Counted from the stretch's first letter, positions 30,073 through 40,586 are shown. The stretch is DNA of 64,000 nt from Ilumatobacter fluminis (GCF_004364865.1 NZ_SOAU01000001.1:868001-932000), one strand, 5' to 3'. Program-made: numbers and translations. Notes: generated by a model from the sequence alone, not told the origin.

Positions 30073-31571
30073 TGCTGGCCCAAGACCCCAACTTCGTCGC
30101 CCCCGAGATCGAGTGGTGGCATCTCAGCCCGATCCTGACACTCGTCGGGGGTGCGCTGCTGCTCCTGCTCGTCGGCGCGCTGACTCTGCGCTGGCCGAAG
30201 GGTCTCTACGGGATCGTGACGATCCTGACCGCCGCCGTCGCCGGCGTATTCGCGTTCCTCCAGTGGGGTGACATCGATGACAACGGCCCGGCCACGATCG
30301 TCGACGGTGCGCTGGCCTACGACCATCTGACCCTGTTCCTGACGATGACGATCTGCGCTGCGCTGGTGCTGGTCGCGCTCGTGACGATCGACGAGCTCGC
30401 GATCGCCGGCAAGGACGCGCCCGAGATGTACGCGATGTTCCTCGTCGCCGCGACGGGCGGCATCGTCATGGCGTCGGCGAACGACATGATCGTGTTGTTC
30501 CTCGGCCTCGAGACGCTGTCGCTGGCGCTCTACGTCCTCGCTGCGTCGTATCGCACTCCGGAGAGCCAGGAGTCGGGCCTCAAGTACTTCGTGCTGGGTG
30601 GCTTCGCCTCGGCGGTGTTCCTCTACGGCATCGCACTCGTCTACGGCGGCACCCAGTCGACCAACATCTCGGAGATCGCCGCATCGTTCACGACGAACGT
30701 CTCGCTCGACGGCGACTCCACGCTGGTGTTGGCCGGCCTGGCACTGCTGATCGTCGGCCTCGGCTTCAAGGTGGCTGCGGTGCCGTTCCACGTGTGGTCA
30801 CCCGACGTCTACCAGGGCGCCCCGAACCAGGTCACGGCGTTCATGGCGTCGGTCGGCAAGGCGGCCGCCTTCGCGGCGATGCTGCGAGTGCTCCTCGTCG
30901 CCCTGCCGTTCCAGCGCGACGACTGGCGCCCGGTCATCTGGGTGCTGGCCGTGTTGTCGCTGGTGATCGGGTCGCTGCTCGCCGCCGTTCAGACCGACGT
31001 GAAGCGCATGCTGGCCTACTCGTCGGTCAGCCACGCCGGGTTCATCCTCGTCGGCGTCGAAGCCGCCGGGCACGCCGGGCCGAACAGCGGCATGGAGAGC
31101 GTCGTCGAGTACCTGCTCTTCTACTCGGTGCTCACGATCGGCTCGTTCGCCGTCGTCGCCGTGGTCGCCCACTCCAACGGTGGCGACACGTCGATCTCGG
31201 CCTTCAACGGCCTCGCTCGTCGCCGTCCGGCCGTCACGCTGGCCCTGACCGTGTTCCTGCTGGCCCAGGCCGGCGTTCCGTTCACGACCGGGTTCGTCGC
31301 GAAGTTCGGCGTGATCCAAGCCGCCGTCGACGTCAACAGCTACGCGATCGGCATCATCGCCATGCTGTCGGCCGTGATCGCGGCGTTCATGTACCTGCGC
31401 ATCATGGTCAGCGCCTGGCTCACCACCGACGACACCGACGCTCCGAAGGAGCAGGTCCCGTTCGCCACGGCGCTCGCCGTGGGCGTCGCGGCGGTGTTCA
31501 CGGTCGTCGTCGGCATCTACCCCGAGTGGCTGCTCGAGGCGGCCGAGTCGGTCGCCATCTACGCCCGCTGA
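30072..31571 (+). CDS. nuoN: NADH-quinone oxidoreductase subunit N, antiporter-like (complex I copy 1)
   Basis: 499 residues with the NuoN features FLGLETLSLALYVLAASYR, KVAAVPFHVWSPDVYQGAPNQVTAFMASVGKAAAF and DVKRMLAYSSVSHAGFI. It is the last gene of the 21-kb bc/nuo unit and is followed within 60 bases by two hairpins. Confidence 0.96.
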
Positions 31572-31575
31572 CCTC

Positions 31576-31632
31576 GCGCAGGCAGCGCCTGCGCTCTGAC
31601 GCTCGAACCGGGGGTGGGGGCAACCCCACCCC
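31576..31632 (+). terminator. double hairpin at the end of the bc/nuo operon
   Basis: Hairpin 1 has 8-bp arms GCGCAGGC and GCCTGCGC around AGC (31576-31594). Hairpin 2 has 9-bp arms GGGGTGGGG (31611-31619) and CCCCACCCC (31624-31632) closed by a GCAA tetraloop. Neither has a T tract. The position just after nuoN supports a terminator or 3' end-stabilising role. Confidence 0.6.
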
Positions 31633-31687
31633 ACGTTCGCCAGCGGTCTCCATGTCGCCACTGCCCGGTGATCTTCACGATGGAGGC

Positions 31688-32428
31688 ATGCACACCACCA
31701 CGCCTCTCCTCGATCCCCCTGCGGCTTCGACGGCCTCACCGGCGCTCGTCCAGGCGCGCGATCTCACCCGTGTCTGGGGGAAGGGCCACGCCGCACAGAT
31801 CGGCGTCGACAACGTGTCGCTCGACATCCACCGTGGCGAGCTGCTCGCGATCATCGGGCCGTCCGGCTCCGGGAAGAGCACCCTCGGTTCGCTGATCGCC
31901 GGCATCGACGTGCCGACCTCCGGCTCGCTCGTCGTCGACGGGACGCGGATCGACCAGATGAAGGCCGATCGCCTCGCCGACTGGCGCGGCGACCACGTCG
32001 GCATCGTCTTTCAGCAGTTCCACCTCCTCCCGACCTTGACGGCGGTCGAGAACGTCGAACTCGCGCTCGAGCTCGGACGCACCGACGTCGGACGACGCGA
32101 ACGTCGTCGACGTTCGCTCGAGGCGCTCGAGTGGGTCGGACTCGCCGCACATGCCAAGAAGCTCCCCGCCCAGATGAGTGGTGGCGAGCAGCAGCGGATC
32201 GGCATCGCCCGTGCGATGGTGACCCGGCCGCCGATGATCGTCGCCGACGAACCGACGGGGGCGCTCGACCAGCGCAATGGTCACGCCGTGTTCGAGCTGT
32301 TGCAGGGTCTGGCGAGCGTCGGGACGACCGTCGTGTTCATCACCCACGACCTCCACCTCGCCGAGGCCGGCGATCGTGTCGTGTCGATGATCGACGGCCG
32401 CATCGACGACGTGCGAGGCGGTGCCTGA
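31688..32428 (+). CDS. ABC transporter ATP-binding protein (MacB/LolD-type)
   Basis: 246 residues. Walker A is GPSGSGKST (57-65), the Q-loop is [20 protein letters not shown], the signature [14 protein letters not shown] begins near 164, and Walker [11 protein letters not shown] lies near 184. The fold belongs to the class that partners FtsX-like permeases in exporters, lipoprotein release or peptide-resistance systems. GGAGG stands two bases before the ATG at 31688. An in-frame ATG at 31651 has no better support. Its TGA overlaps the permease ATG. Confidence 0.92.
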   Translation: MHTTTPLLDPPAASTASPALVQARDLTRVWGKGHAAQIGVDNVSLDIHRGELLAIIGPSGSGKSTLGSLIAGIDVPTSGSLVVDGTRIDQMKADRLADWRGDHVGIVFQQFHLLPTLTAVENVELALELGRTDVGRRERRRRSLEALEWVGLAAHAKKLPAQMSGGEQQRIGIARAMVTRPPMIVADEPTGALDQRNGHAVFELLQGLASVGTTVVFITHDLHLAEAGDRVVSMIDGRIDDVRGGA

Positions 32429-34632
32429 TGCGCTCGATCCTGCGACAGTTCCGCCGAGCGCCGGGCCGCATCCTCGCGAGTATCGTGGCGCTCGCCCTGG
32501 CGATCGGTGCCATCGGCGTCCTCGCCGTGCCGGCCGTCTCCGAGGGAACGCTCCACGACGCCGTCGGCCGTGACGGGCTGGCCGACATCATCGTCGACAC
32601 CACACCACTCGACGCAGACCGACTCGACGACATCGTGGCCCTGCCCGACGTCGCCGCCGCCGAGGGACAGGCGATCGTCGCCGTCGAACTCGACGACGGC
32701 TTCCAGACCCGGATCATCGGACTCGACTTCGATGGCCAGACGATGGACCTGGTGCAGCTCGACGCCGGCCGGCTGCCCGCCGACACCGACGAGGTGGTCA
32801 CGACGCCGGCGATCGGATCGATCGGTTCCACGGTCGTCGCCGACGGCGAACCGTTCGAGATCGTCGGCCACGGGTCGACCCTGTGGTGGTCGGGCAACGA
32901 CGTGCTGTATGCGCCCTTCGACGCCGTCGTCGCCGAAACCGGTGGCGCCAACCACCTGGTCGTCACCGCCGTCGACGACGGCGAGGAAGCGCTCCGGGCG
33001 CTCTCGGACGACATCCGCACCCTGCTCGACGCGAGCGGCGCGCAGTTCACGACCTTCCCCGAGTTGCTCCCCGACGGTTCGACCCCGATCGACGACGACA
33101 TCGCCCAGGTCAGCACGCTGATCGGCATGCTCGGCGTGTTCGCCGGGCTCGTCGCGCTCGTCCTGCTCGCCGGCACGACCAACACGCTCATCACCGAACG
33201 CACCCGCGAGGTCGCCGTCATGCGTGCCCTCGGCGGTCGGTCGCGTCGACTCCGCCGACGCCTCCGTCGGATCGCGCTCGGCATCACCGGCGTGTCGCTC
33301 CTCGTCGGGTTGCCACTCGGCATCGCGATCAGCAACCTCGTGGCCCGGATGGTGCTGGAGGAGTTCGTCGGTGTGACGCCCTCCTTCGCCGTCGACTGGA
33401 CCGTCGTCGTCGCCAGCGCCGTCGGGGCGCTGCTCGCCGCACGTCTGGTGTCGGCCCGGGCCGCCCGTCGGGTGACGAAGCTGTCGTTGCCCGAAGCCCT
33501 GCGTGATCGCGACGGTGCGCCGTTCGGTGGTCGCTGGACGCACCGCGTCCTGGCCAAGCTGCCGACCGGCGGACTCCTCGAACGGATCGCCGTCCGTTCG
33601 ACCGTCCGTCGTCCGGCTCGGACGATCGCCGTGACGACCCAGATCTCCGCCGCAGTTGCCGCGGCGTTCCTCATCCCGACCCTCGTGACCTCCGTCAACG
33701 ACTTCAACACCGCGACCCTTGCGCCGTGGTCGTGGGAGTCGGTGTCGGTCGCCCGCGACCCCGGCCTCCCCATCACGGCGACGGACGACCATGACGAGAG
33801 CGCCGCGTCCGAGGCGGGCGTCTGGGTCGACGGTGCGATCGACGACTGGGGCGTCGACGTCTACGGCATGCGCCCGGACAGTCGGTTCTTCTCGGCCGAA
33901 CTGCGCTCGGGTCGATGGATCGGTGAGGGTCGGCGGGAGGCGATGATCAGTGACGGCTTCGCCAGCAGGCGCGACGTCTCGGTCGGCGACACCATCCCCT
34001 TGGAACTCGCGAACGGCGTCGCGGAGTACGAGATCGTCGGCACCCTCGACGACTCGTACGTCGCGGTCTACGTCGATCGTGCCGACGTCGCCGCCGATCT
34101 CGGAGCACCCGGGATGGCGAACGTCGTGTGGTCGGCGTCGGAGGCGCCGGTGATCGACATCGACGCCGCCGTGCGGGTCAACACGGCTGCCGATCTGGCC
34201 GCGGACGACGAGGCCGGTCGCGACGCCGTGGTGCTGATCTTCGGCGCCATCGGTGCGATCGTCGTCGGCGTCGCCGCTCTCGCCGTGTTGTCGACGATGA
34301 CGGTGAACCTGTTCGAACGTCGACACGAACTCGCGGCGCTCCAGGCCGTGGGAGCCAGGCGTCGTCGTCTCCGAGGGCTCCTCACCCGCGAGTTGCTGCC
34401 CGTCGGCGCCGTCGGCCTTGCGATCGGGCTCGGTCTCGGTGCCGTGGGCGCTCGCGCCATCATCGGCTCGTTCGAAGCCGGCGACGCCATCGACATCGGT
34501 GTCACCGACGCCGTCGGAGCGATCCCGTTCATCGTCGTCGGCACGGTTGCGACCCTGTGGCTGCTGTCGGCAGCCGTGGTGCGAACGACGGCGAAGAAGC
34601 CGATCGCCGTGACCCTGCGAGGTGCAGCATGA
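32428..34632 (+). CDS. FtsX-like ABC transporter permease
   Basis: 734 residues in two repeats. An N-terminal helix (about 13-33) is followed by a large extracytoplasmic domain, three helices (about 230-350) with the TREVAVMRALGGRSRRLRRRLRRI cytoplasmic coupling loop, then a second helix, a second outer domain and three final helices. ERRHELAALQAVGARRRRLRGLL is the second coupling loop. This is the topology of MacB-superfamily mechanotransmission permeases. Substrate is unknown. It is overlapped by the ATPase gene upstream and the kinase gene downstream. Confidence 0.9.
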   Translation: MRSILRQFRRAPGRILASIVALALAIGAIGVLAVPAVSEGTLHDAVGRDGLADIIVDTTPLDADRLDDIVALPDVAAAEGQAIVAVELDDGFQTRIIGLDFDGQTMDLVQLDAGRLPADTDEVVTTPAIGSIGSTVVADGEPFEIVGHGSTLWWSGNDVLYAPFDAVVAETGGANHLVVTAVDDGEEALRALSDDIRTLLDASGAQFTTFPELLPDGSTPIDDDIAQVSTLIGMLGVFAGLVALVLLAGTTNTLITERTREVAVMRALGGRSRRLRRRLRRIALGITGVSLLVGLPLGIAISNLVARMVLEEFVGVTPSFAVDWTVVVASAVGALLAARLVSARAARRVTKLSLPEALRDRDGAPFGGRWTHRVLAKLPTGGLLERIAVRSTVRRPARTIAVTTQISAAVAAAFLIPTLVTSVNDFNTATLAPWSWESVSVARDPGLPITATDDHDESAASEAGVWVDGAIDDWGVDVYGMRPDSRFFSAELRSGRWIGEGRREAMISDGFASRRDVSVGDTIPLELANGVAEYEIVGTLDDSYVAVYVDRADVAADLGAPGMANVVWSASEAPVIDIDAAVRVNTAADLAADDEAGRDAVVLIFGAIGAIVVGVAALAVLSTMTVNLFERRHELAALQAVGARRRRLRGLLTRELLPVGAVGLAIGLGLGAVGARAIIGSFEAGDAIDIGVTDAVGAIPFIVVGTVATLWLLSAAVVRTTAKKPIAVTLRGAA

Positions 34633-36071
34633 ACTCGCTCGACTCCGATCTGGTCGACCGCGACCGGACCGATGGGCGCGAGACTGGCGACGTGAGCCAG
34701 CTCCCGCCGCCGCAGATGCCGCCCCCGGCACCGCCGACCGGTGAGCACGACGGCCGGCGATCCTCGGACCCGTCCGACTGGGACTGGGACCGAATCCGCG
34801 ACCTCGCCGAACGATGGTTCCGTCCGTTGATCCAGCCGGAGGGCTGGCGGGCCCTCGGATACCTCTTCGTCGGCATGCTGTCGGGAGCGGTCTTCTTCGC
34901 TGTCTCGTTCGTCGCCGCAGGCGTCGTGTTCGGCTTGTCGTTCGTCGGTGTCGGGCTGCTCCTGATCGGCCCGTTCTTCGCCCTCACGAGTGTGTTCGCC
35001 CGGGCCGAGCGGGCGATGGCCGGCTGGGTCGGCGTCGACGTCGCACCGCGCCGGCTCGCGCCGGCCGGCCGCTTCGGGATCAGGTCGATCCTCGACCCGG
35101 AGCGGTGGCGGATCGTCGGGTATCTCGCGATCAACTCCGTGCTGGCATCCGGCCTGTTCGCCATCGGCAGCTTCCTCTACACGGTCGCGATCAACGTGAT
35201 CTTCGGCGGACTCGCCGGTTCGGTGTTCGACACCTTCCCGTTCAACGCAGTCGCCGGCATCGTCGCGCTCGCCGTCTGCGCAGCCGCACTCGGCGGAGCC
35301 CCCCGTGTCGCCGTCTGGGTCGGCATGCTCAAGGCACAGATCACGTCGTGGTTCCTCGGTCCCGACCGGCTCGCGCAGGCCGAGCGGCGGGTGACGGAGC
35401 TGTCGAGTCACCGCCAGGAGATCCTCGATGCCGTCGCCGCAGAGCGCCGTCGGATCGAGCGCAACCTGCACGACGGGGTGCAGCAACAGCTCGTCGCGAT
35501 CGGGCTCGATCTCGGCATGGCCGAGCAGCAACTCGATCGAGACCCGGAGCGTGCCCGTGAGCTCGTCGTGAACGCCCGCCAGAAGGTGCAGGGTTCGATC
35601 GGTGAGTTGCGCCAGCTCGGACGCGGTCTGCACCCGGCGATCCTCGAAGATCGCGGCATCGATGCCGCGCTGTCGGCTGTCGTCAGCGGTGCGCCGATCC
35701 CGATCACGGTACACGTCGATCCCGACCTCGACCTCGACACCGATGTGTCGGAGACCGTCTACTTCTGCGCCAACGAGGCGCTCGCCAACGTCCTCAAGCA
35801 CTCGTCGGCGCGTGCGGCATCCGTGCACGTCCACCGCGTCGCGGCCAACGTCCGCGTCATCGTCCACGACGACGGCGTCGGCGGCGCCGACCCCACGCAC
35901 GGTACCGGCCTCGCCGGCATCCGTGCCAGGGCCAACGCCGTCGACGGCTCCCTGCAGGTCTCGTCGCCCGGCGGCGGCCCCACCACCATCACCGTCGAGC
36001 TGCCACGCCACATCGTGCGCGCCGACGAACCACCGGACCACGAACGATCGGAGACCAGCGATGTCCGATGA
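34629..36071 (+). CDS. NarL-family sensor histidine kinase
   Basis: 480 residues. A Pro/Asp-rich N-terminus precedes a membrane sensor region with four to six hydrophobic segments (about 80-240). The HisKA_3 helix ERRRIERNLHDGVQQQLVAI follows with phospho-acceptor H281, then an HATPase domain with NEALANVLKHS and DDGVGG. It is expected to phosphorylate the response regulator whose gene overlaps its 3' end by 11 bases. The ATG overlaps the permease stop (ATGA), so transporter and signalling genes are one operon. Confidence 0.92.
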   Translation: MNSLDSDLVDRDRTDGRETGDVSQLPPPQMPPPAPPTGEHDGRRSSDPSDWDWDRIRDLAERWFRPLIQPEGWRALGYLFVGMLSGAVFFAVSFVAAGVVFGLSFVGVGLLLIGPFFALTSVFARAERAMAGWVGVDVAPRRLAPAGRFGIRSILDPERWRIVGYLAINSVLASGLFAIGSFLYTVAINVIFGGLAGSVFDTFPFNAVAGIVALAVCAAALGGAPRVAVWVGMLKAQITSWFLGPDRLAQAERRVTELSSHRQEILDAVAAERRRIERNLHDGVQQQLVAIGLDLGMAEQQLDRDPERARELVVNARQKVQGSIGELRQLGRGLHPAILEDRGIDAALSAVVSGAPIPITVHVDPDLDLDTDVSETVYFCANEALANVLKHSSARAASVHVHRVAANVRVIVHDDGVGGADPTHGTGLAGIRARANAVDGSLQVSSPGGGPTTITVELPRHIVRADEPPDHERSETSDVR

Positions 36072-36726
36072 ATCGACCCCCATCCGAGTCGTCGTCGCCG
36101 ACGACAGCGTCCTGCTGCGCGACGGCGTGGTGCGCCTCCTCACCGACTCCGGGTTCGAGGTGCTCGCCGCCGTCGGCGATGGCGACGCCTTGCTCGACGC
36201 CGTGACCGAACACGACCCCGATCTGTGCATCGTCGACGTGCGCATGCCGCCGACGCACACCGACGAGGGGCTGAAGGCGGCGCTCGAGATCCGACGGAGG
36301 TCGCCCGACACGGCGGTCCTCGTACTGTCGCAGTACGTCGAGGAGCGCTACGCCGGCGAGCTCCTCGAAGGCGACGTCTCCGGTGTCGGCTACCTGTTGA
36401 AGGACCGCGTGATCGACGTCGACGACTTCATCGCCTCGCTGCGGCGGGTGGCGGGCGGCGGGAGCGCCGTCGACGCCGAGGTCGTGAGCCAGATCCTCGG
36501 GCGTTCACGACGGAGCAACGAACTCGAGCGATTGACGCCGCGTGAACGTGAGGTGCTCCAGCTGATGGCCGAGGGTCTGTCGAACGGAGGTATCGCCGAG
36601 CGGCTGGTCGTGTCGCACGGAGCCGTCGAGAAGCACATCTCGAACGTGTTCATGAAGCTCGGCCTCGACATCGAGGACGGCGCGCATCGTCGTGTGCTGG
36701 CGGTGCTGACCTTTCTCCGCGCGTGA
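36061..36726 (+). CDS. LuxR/NarL-type response regulator
   Basis: 221 residues. The receiver domain has the acidic pair D14-D15, phospho-acceptor D59 in CIVDVRMPP and the conserved lysine in LLKDR near 113. The C-terminal LuxR-type helix-turn-helix is LTPREREVLQLMAEGLSNGGIAERLVVSHGAVEKHISNVFMKLGL-like (about 159-204). It probably regulates its own operon or the neighbouring subtilase gene, which is not shown by the sequence. Confidence 0.94.
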   Translation: MSDESTPIRVVVADDSVLLRDGVVRLLTDSGFEVLAAVGDGDALLDAVTEHDPDLCIVDVRMPPTHTDEGLKAALEIRRRSPDTAVLVLSQYVEERYAGELLEGDVSGVGYLLKDRVIDVDDFIASLRRVAGGGSAVDAEVVSQILGRSRRSNELERLTPREREVLQLMAEGLSNGGIAERLVVSHGAVEKHISNVFMKLGLDIEDGAHRRVLAVLTFLRA

Positions 36727-36806
36727 CCGTTCACCGGGCGTTCTCACGGTCGGTGACCCTGTAACCGAGCGTTCACGAGAACTCACACGCCCTTGACGCT
36801 GTGCCC

Positions 36807-36836
36807 TTGGTCACAAGCCGTTGGAACGTCTAGGTT
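36807..36836 (+). promoter_or_regulatory. promoter candidate for the subtilase gene
   Basis: TTGGTC (36807-36812) and TAGGTT (36831-36836) are separated by 18 bp. Transcription would begin near 36844, leaving a leader of about 100 bases. A good ribosome site GGGAGAA stands just before the ATG at 36947. Confidence 0.45.
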
Positions 36837-36946
36837 CGCACGCCAGCGGGCGGTGAAACATCCGTTCCGGAGGCGGGGAGCCCAGACGACCGAGTCGTTG
36901 ATCCCGTTGTCGGAGCGGTGTTGACCGCACAACAACCAAGGGAGAA

Positions 36947-39916
36947 ATGATGAGGAGACGTCTGCCAGCTGCGCTCGTCGCAGGTGCGCTCGCCGTCACG
37001 ACGGTGGCGGCATTCGGAAGCGCCGGCGGGGTGAACGCCGAGCCACCGGACACGATCGACGTGAGTCAACTGACCGACGGCGAGGTGATTCCCGGCCGCT
37101 ACGTGGTGATCATGGACGAAGATCCGTTGGTCGCCCAGTTCGGTCAGGACCAGCTCGACAGCAAGGCCGCCAAGAAGGCCCAGAACGGGCTGAAGAAGGG
37201 CCACCAGAAGGCGCTGGCCGCCGCCGGTGCCGACGCCAGCCAGGTCACCGCGGAGTACACGGTCGCGCTGAACGGCTTCGCAGCCGAGCTGTCCGACGTC
37301 GAGCTCGCCAAGATGAAATCGGTCGACGGTGTCACCGCCGTCATCCCCGACGTGTGGCGCACCGCCCAGACCGACAACTCCGGCGACTTCCTCGGTCTCA
37401 CGAGCCCCGGTGGCCTGTACGCCAAGGGCTACGACGGTGAGGGCGTGGTGATCGGCGTCATCGACTCCGGCATCTGGCCCGAGCATGCGAGCTTCGCCGA
37501 CGACGGCAGCTACGCCGACCTCGGGATCACGCTCGACGAGACGGTGTACCCGGCCTGCGACTTCGGCAACACCGCCCACAACGCCAACGACGCTCCGTTC
37601 GAGTGCAACAACAAGCTGATCGGTGCTCGCCAGACGATCCCGACGTACCGATCCCTGATCGGTGCCGAGCCGTTCGAGTTCGACTCGGCTCGTGACGACG
37701 ACGGCCACGGCACGCACACCGCCTCGACCGCTGCCGGCAACGCCGGTGTGTCGGCGTCGATCCTCGGTGTCGATCGCGGCGTCGTGACCGGCGTCGCTCC
37801 TCGCGCGCGGATCATCGCCTACAAGGGACTCGGCACGCTCGGCGGCTTCGGCTCCGACCTCGCCGCCTCGATCGATCAGGCGGTCGCCGACGGCGTCGAC
37901 GTCATCAACTACTCGATCGGTTCCAGCTCGTTCGCGATCGGTCCCGACGACGTGGCGTTCCTCTTCGCCGCCGACGCCGGTGTGTTCGTCGCGACATCGA
38001 ACGGCAACAGCGGCCCGAACCCGGCCACGACCGGCAGCCCGGCCTCGGTGCCGTGGTTGACCAGCGTCGGTGCCAGCACCCAGGACCGCACGTTCCAGGG
38101 TTCCGCGTCGTCGAGTGACGGCTGGGAGTTCTTCGGTGCATCGGTCACCGCCGGTACCGATGAGCTGCCGCTCGTCGACGCCGAGGACGCCGGGGACAAC
38201 CTGTGCAACCCGGGCGCACTCGATCCGGCAGTGGTCGCCGGCAAGATCGTGCTCTGCGAACGCGGTGCGATCGCTCGTGTCGCCAAGAGCGAGGCAGTCG
38301 CCATCGCTGGTGGCGCCGGCATGATCCTGTTCAACCAGACCGACACCCAGGAACTCGTGACCGACACGCACTTCGTGCCGTCGGTGCACATCAACAACAC
38401 CAACGGGCTGATCATCAAGGGCTACATCGACAGCGCCGGCGCCGGCGCCGTCGCCCAGATCAACGGTGGTGCGCTCACGCCGTCGCAGGGGTCGGTCATG
38501 GCGGCGTTCTCGTCGCGTGGTCCGAACTCGCTGGCGCCCGACATCGTCAAGCCCGACGTGACGGCCCCCGGTGTGAACATCCTGGCCGGCAACACGCCGT
38601 TCCCGGCACCCGGTGCCGTCAGTGGTGAGCTGTTCCAGTCGATCTCCGGTACCTCGATGTCGAGCCCGCACGTCGCCGGTCTGTTCGCACTGATCAAGCA
38701 GGCGAATCCGGACTGGACCCCTGCGGTCGCGAAGTCGGCACTCATGACGACGTCGCGGCAGGACGTGACGAAGGAAGACGCCGCCACGCCCGCCGACCCG
38801 TTCGACATGGGCGCCGGACACGTCGATCCGTCGACCAGCGGCAAGGGCTCGATCTTCGAACCCGGACTCGCCTACGACGCCGGCTTGCTGGAGTACGCGG
38901 CGTTCACCTGCGGCGCCGAGCTGGGTGTGTTCACACCCGGGACCTGCGCGTACACCGACTCGCTCGGCATCCCGAGCGACCCGGCGCAGTTGAACCTGCC
39001 GTCGATCGGCATCGACTCGATCCCCGCGAGCGAGACCGTGACCCGCACCGTCACGAGTGTCGCCAAGGACAACGGCTGGCGCACCTACAACGTGTCGGTC
39101 GATGCCCCCGCAGGCTTCGAGGTCACGGTGAACCCGAGCAGCTTCCGGATCAAGCCGGGACAGAGCGTCAGCTATGACGTGACCGTCACCAACGTGTCGG
39201 CCCCGGCCGGTGAATGGCGCCACGGCTCGCTCACCTGGAGCGACACGACGGGCCACTACCAGGTGTACAGCCCGATCTCGGTCAACGGCGCCCTGCTCGC
39301 CGCCCCCGACGCCGTCGCCGGCGCCGGTGAAGCGGGCAGCACGTCGTTCGACGTGACGTTCGGGTACACCGGTGCCTACAGCGCCGCTCCGCACGGCCTC
39401 GCGCCCGAGGTGCTGCTCAGCGGCTCGGTGGGTCAAGACCCCGACCAGACGTACCCGTCGCTCGACGACGCCGATCCCGGTGTGGTCGAGATCCCGTTCC
39501 CGATCGCCGGGGCGGCGTTCGCTCGGCTCGAGCTCGTCATCCCGGGCGACGACGACATCGACCTGTTCCTCGAGGACTCGAGTGGCAACGCGGTGGGATC
39601 GAGCACGAACGGTGGCACGGACGAGTTGATCGAGCTGACGCTGCCGGCCGACGACACCTACACGCTGATCGTTCACGGCTGGTCGGTGCCGAACGAGCCG
39701 TTGCCGTTCGACGTGTCGACGTGGGTCGTGCCGCTCGCCTCGGGTGGCAGCCTGGCGATCGACAGTGCGCCCACGGCAGCGACGATCGGCGCAACGGAGA
39801 CCATCGACGTGAGCTGGACCGGCGCCGCCGCCGGTGAGCGATCGCTCGGTGCCGTGTCGCACGCCGACGGCTCGGGTCTGATCGGCCTGACGCTCGTCGA
39901 GGTGGACAACCGGTGA
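36947..39916 (+). CDS. secreted subtilisin-like serine protease with PA and PPC-type domains
   Basis: 989 residues. A signal peptide (MMRRRLPAALVAGALAVTTVAAFG, cleavage near residue 31) and an I9-type inhibitor propeptide (about 50-136) precede the S8 catalytic domain. The catalytic triad is D173 (IDSGIWPEH), H254 (DGHGTHT) and S570 (SGTSMSSPH), with oxyanion Asn about 354 in SNGNSGP. A protease-associated insert lies near 405-505. The C-terminus has an Fn3-like domain and a domain resembling the bacterial pre-peptidase C-terminal type (DDDIDLFLEDSSGN). It is exported; no cell-wall sorting signal is seen. It stands alone after the two-component operon. Confidence 0.95.
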   Translation: MMRRRLPAALVAGALAVTTVAAFGSAGGVNAEPPDTIDVSQLTDGEVIPGRYVVIMDEDPLVAQFGQDQLDSKAAKKAQNGLKKGHQKALAAAGADASQVTAEYTVALNGFAAELSDVELAKMKSVDGVTAVIPDVWRTAQTDNSGDFLGLTSPGGLYAKGYDGEGVVIGVIDSGIWPEHASFADDGSYADLGITLDETVYPACDFGNTAHNANDAPFECNNKLIGARQTIPTYRSLIGAEPFEFDSARDDDGHGTHTASTAAGNAGVSASILGVDRGVVTGVAPRARIIAYKGLGTLGGFGSDLAASIDQAVADGVDVINYSIGSSSFAIGPDDVAFLFAADAGVFVATSNGNSGPNPATTGSPASVPWLTSVGASTQDRTFQGSASSSDGWEFFGASVTAGTDELPLVDAEDAGDNLCNPGALDPAVVAGKIVLCERGAIARVAKSEAVAIAGGAGMILFNQTDTQELVTDTHFVPSVHINNTNGLIIKGYIDSAGAGAVAQINGGALTPSQGSVMAAFSSRGPNSLAPDIVKPDVTAPGVNILAGNTPFPAPGAVSGELFQSISGTSMSSPHVAGLFALIKQANPDWTPAVAKSALMTTSRQDVTKEDAATPADPFDMGAGHVDPSTSGKGSIFEPGLAYDAGLLEYAAFTCGAELGVFTPGTCAYTDSLGIPSDPAQLNLPSIGIDSIPASETVTRTVTSVAKDNGWRTYNVSVDAPAGFEVTVNPSSFRIKPGQSVSYDVTVTNVSAPAGEWRHGSLTWSDTTGHYQVYSPISVNGALLAAPDAVAGAGEAGSTSFDVTFGYTGAYSAAPHGLAPEVLLSGSVGQDPDQTYPSLDDADPGVVEIPFPIAGAAFARLELVIPGDDDIDLFLEDSSGNAVGSSTNGGTDELIELTLPADDTYTLIVHGWSVPNEPLPFDVSTWVVPLASGGSLAIDSAPTAATIGATETIDVSWTGAAAGERSLGAVSHADGSGLIGLTLVEVDNR

Positions 39917-39947
39917 TCCACCGGCGGTAGCCGATCGACATCGGAAC

Positions 39948-39975
39948 GAGGGGGCGCCCGATCGGGCGCCCCCTC
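39948..39975 (+). terminator. terminator hairpin after the subtilase gene
   Basis: A perfect 28-base inverted repeat, with arms GAGGGGGCGCCC and GGGCGCCCCCTC around GATC, 32 bases behind the stop. It lies between convergent genes and may serve both strands. Confidence 0.65.
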
Positions 39976-40022
39976 GCCGCGTCCGATGACACATCGATCG
40001 ACTGGTCGGCGGAGCGACCCGG

Positions 40023-40586
40023 TCAGATGTCGCCGTAGCCGCCGGCTGCGGGCGGGGTGACCCGGTCGGCGGGGCAGTAGAAGGGGACGCCGCTCTGGCC
40101 CGAGTGGTACTCGTACTCGATGGCGTCGACCGAGAGGACGATCCGGCTGCCGTTGACCAGGGCCTGGGTGTACGCCATGCCGGGCTCGGGGCAGCCGAGG
40201 CCGCCGTCGGGCCAGGTGACCTCCACGACGCTGACGATCTCGATGTCGTCAGCGGTGACGTCGAGTCGGCCGGCGAGGTCGGCGATCGCGATCTCGACGG
40301 GTTCGGCATCGGTCGGCACGGTGGTCTCCTCGGTGGACTGGGTGGACGTCGGCGGGGGAGTGGTCGTCGCCACGGCGGGCGCCGTCTTCGACGGCGACGT
40401 GGACGGGGATGACGCTTCCGGAGCGGTCGTGGTCGTCGGCTCGGTGGGGGCGGTCGTCTCGGCGATCGTCGGGCTCGGCGGCGTCGCAGCGCTGTCGGCG
40501 GTGGGGGAGTCGTCGTCGCTGCCGCAGGCGCAGAGCGTCATCGCGGTGGTGATGGCGAGCGTCGAGATGAGGCGGCGCTGAGACAC
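40023..40586 (-). CDS. secreted lipoprotein with Thr/Pro-rich linker, function unknown
   Basis: 187 residues from a GTG. A signal peptide ends in a lipobox-like LCAC (C21). A low-complexity Thr/Pro/Ser linker runs to about residue 90. A compact C-terminal domain follows with VTWPDGGLGCPEPGMAYTQALV and the second cysteine in VPFYCPADR. The pair of cysteines could form a disulfide. I recall similar WPDGxLGCPxPG segments in other secreted proteins but cannot name the family. It is divergent from the oxygenase gene and convergent with the subtilase gene. Confidence 0.75.
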   Translation of the reverse strand: MSQRRLISTLAITTAMTLCACGSDDDSPTADSAATPPSPTIAETTAPTEPTTTTAPEASSPSTSPSKTAPAVATTTPPPTSTQSTEETTVPTDAEPVEIAIADLAGRLDVTADDIEIVSVVEVTWPDGGLGCPEPGMAYTQALVNGSRIVLSVDAIEYEYHSGQSGVPFYCPADRVTPPAAGGYGDI

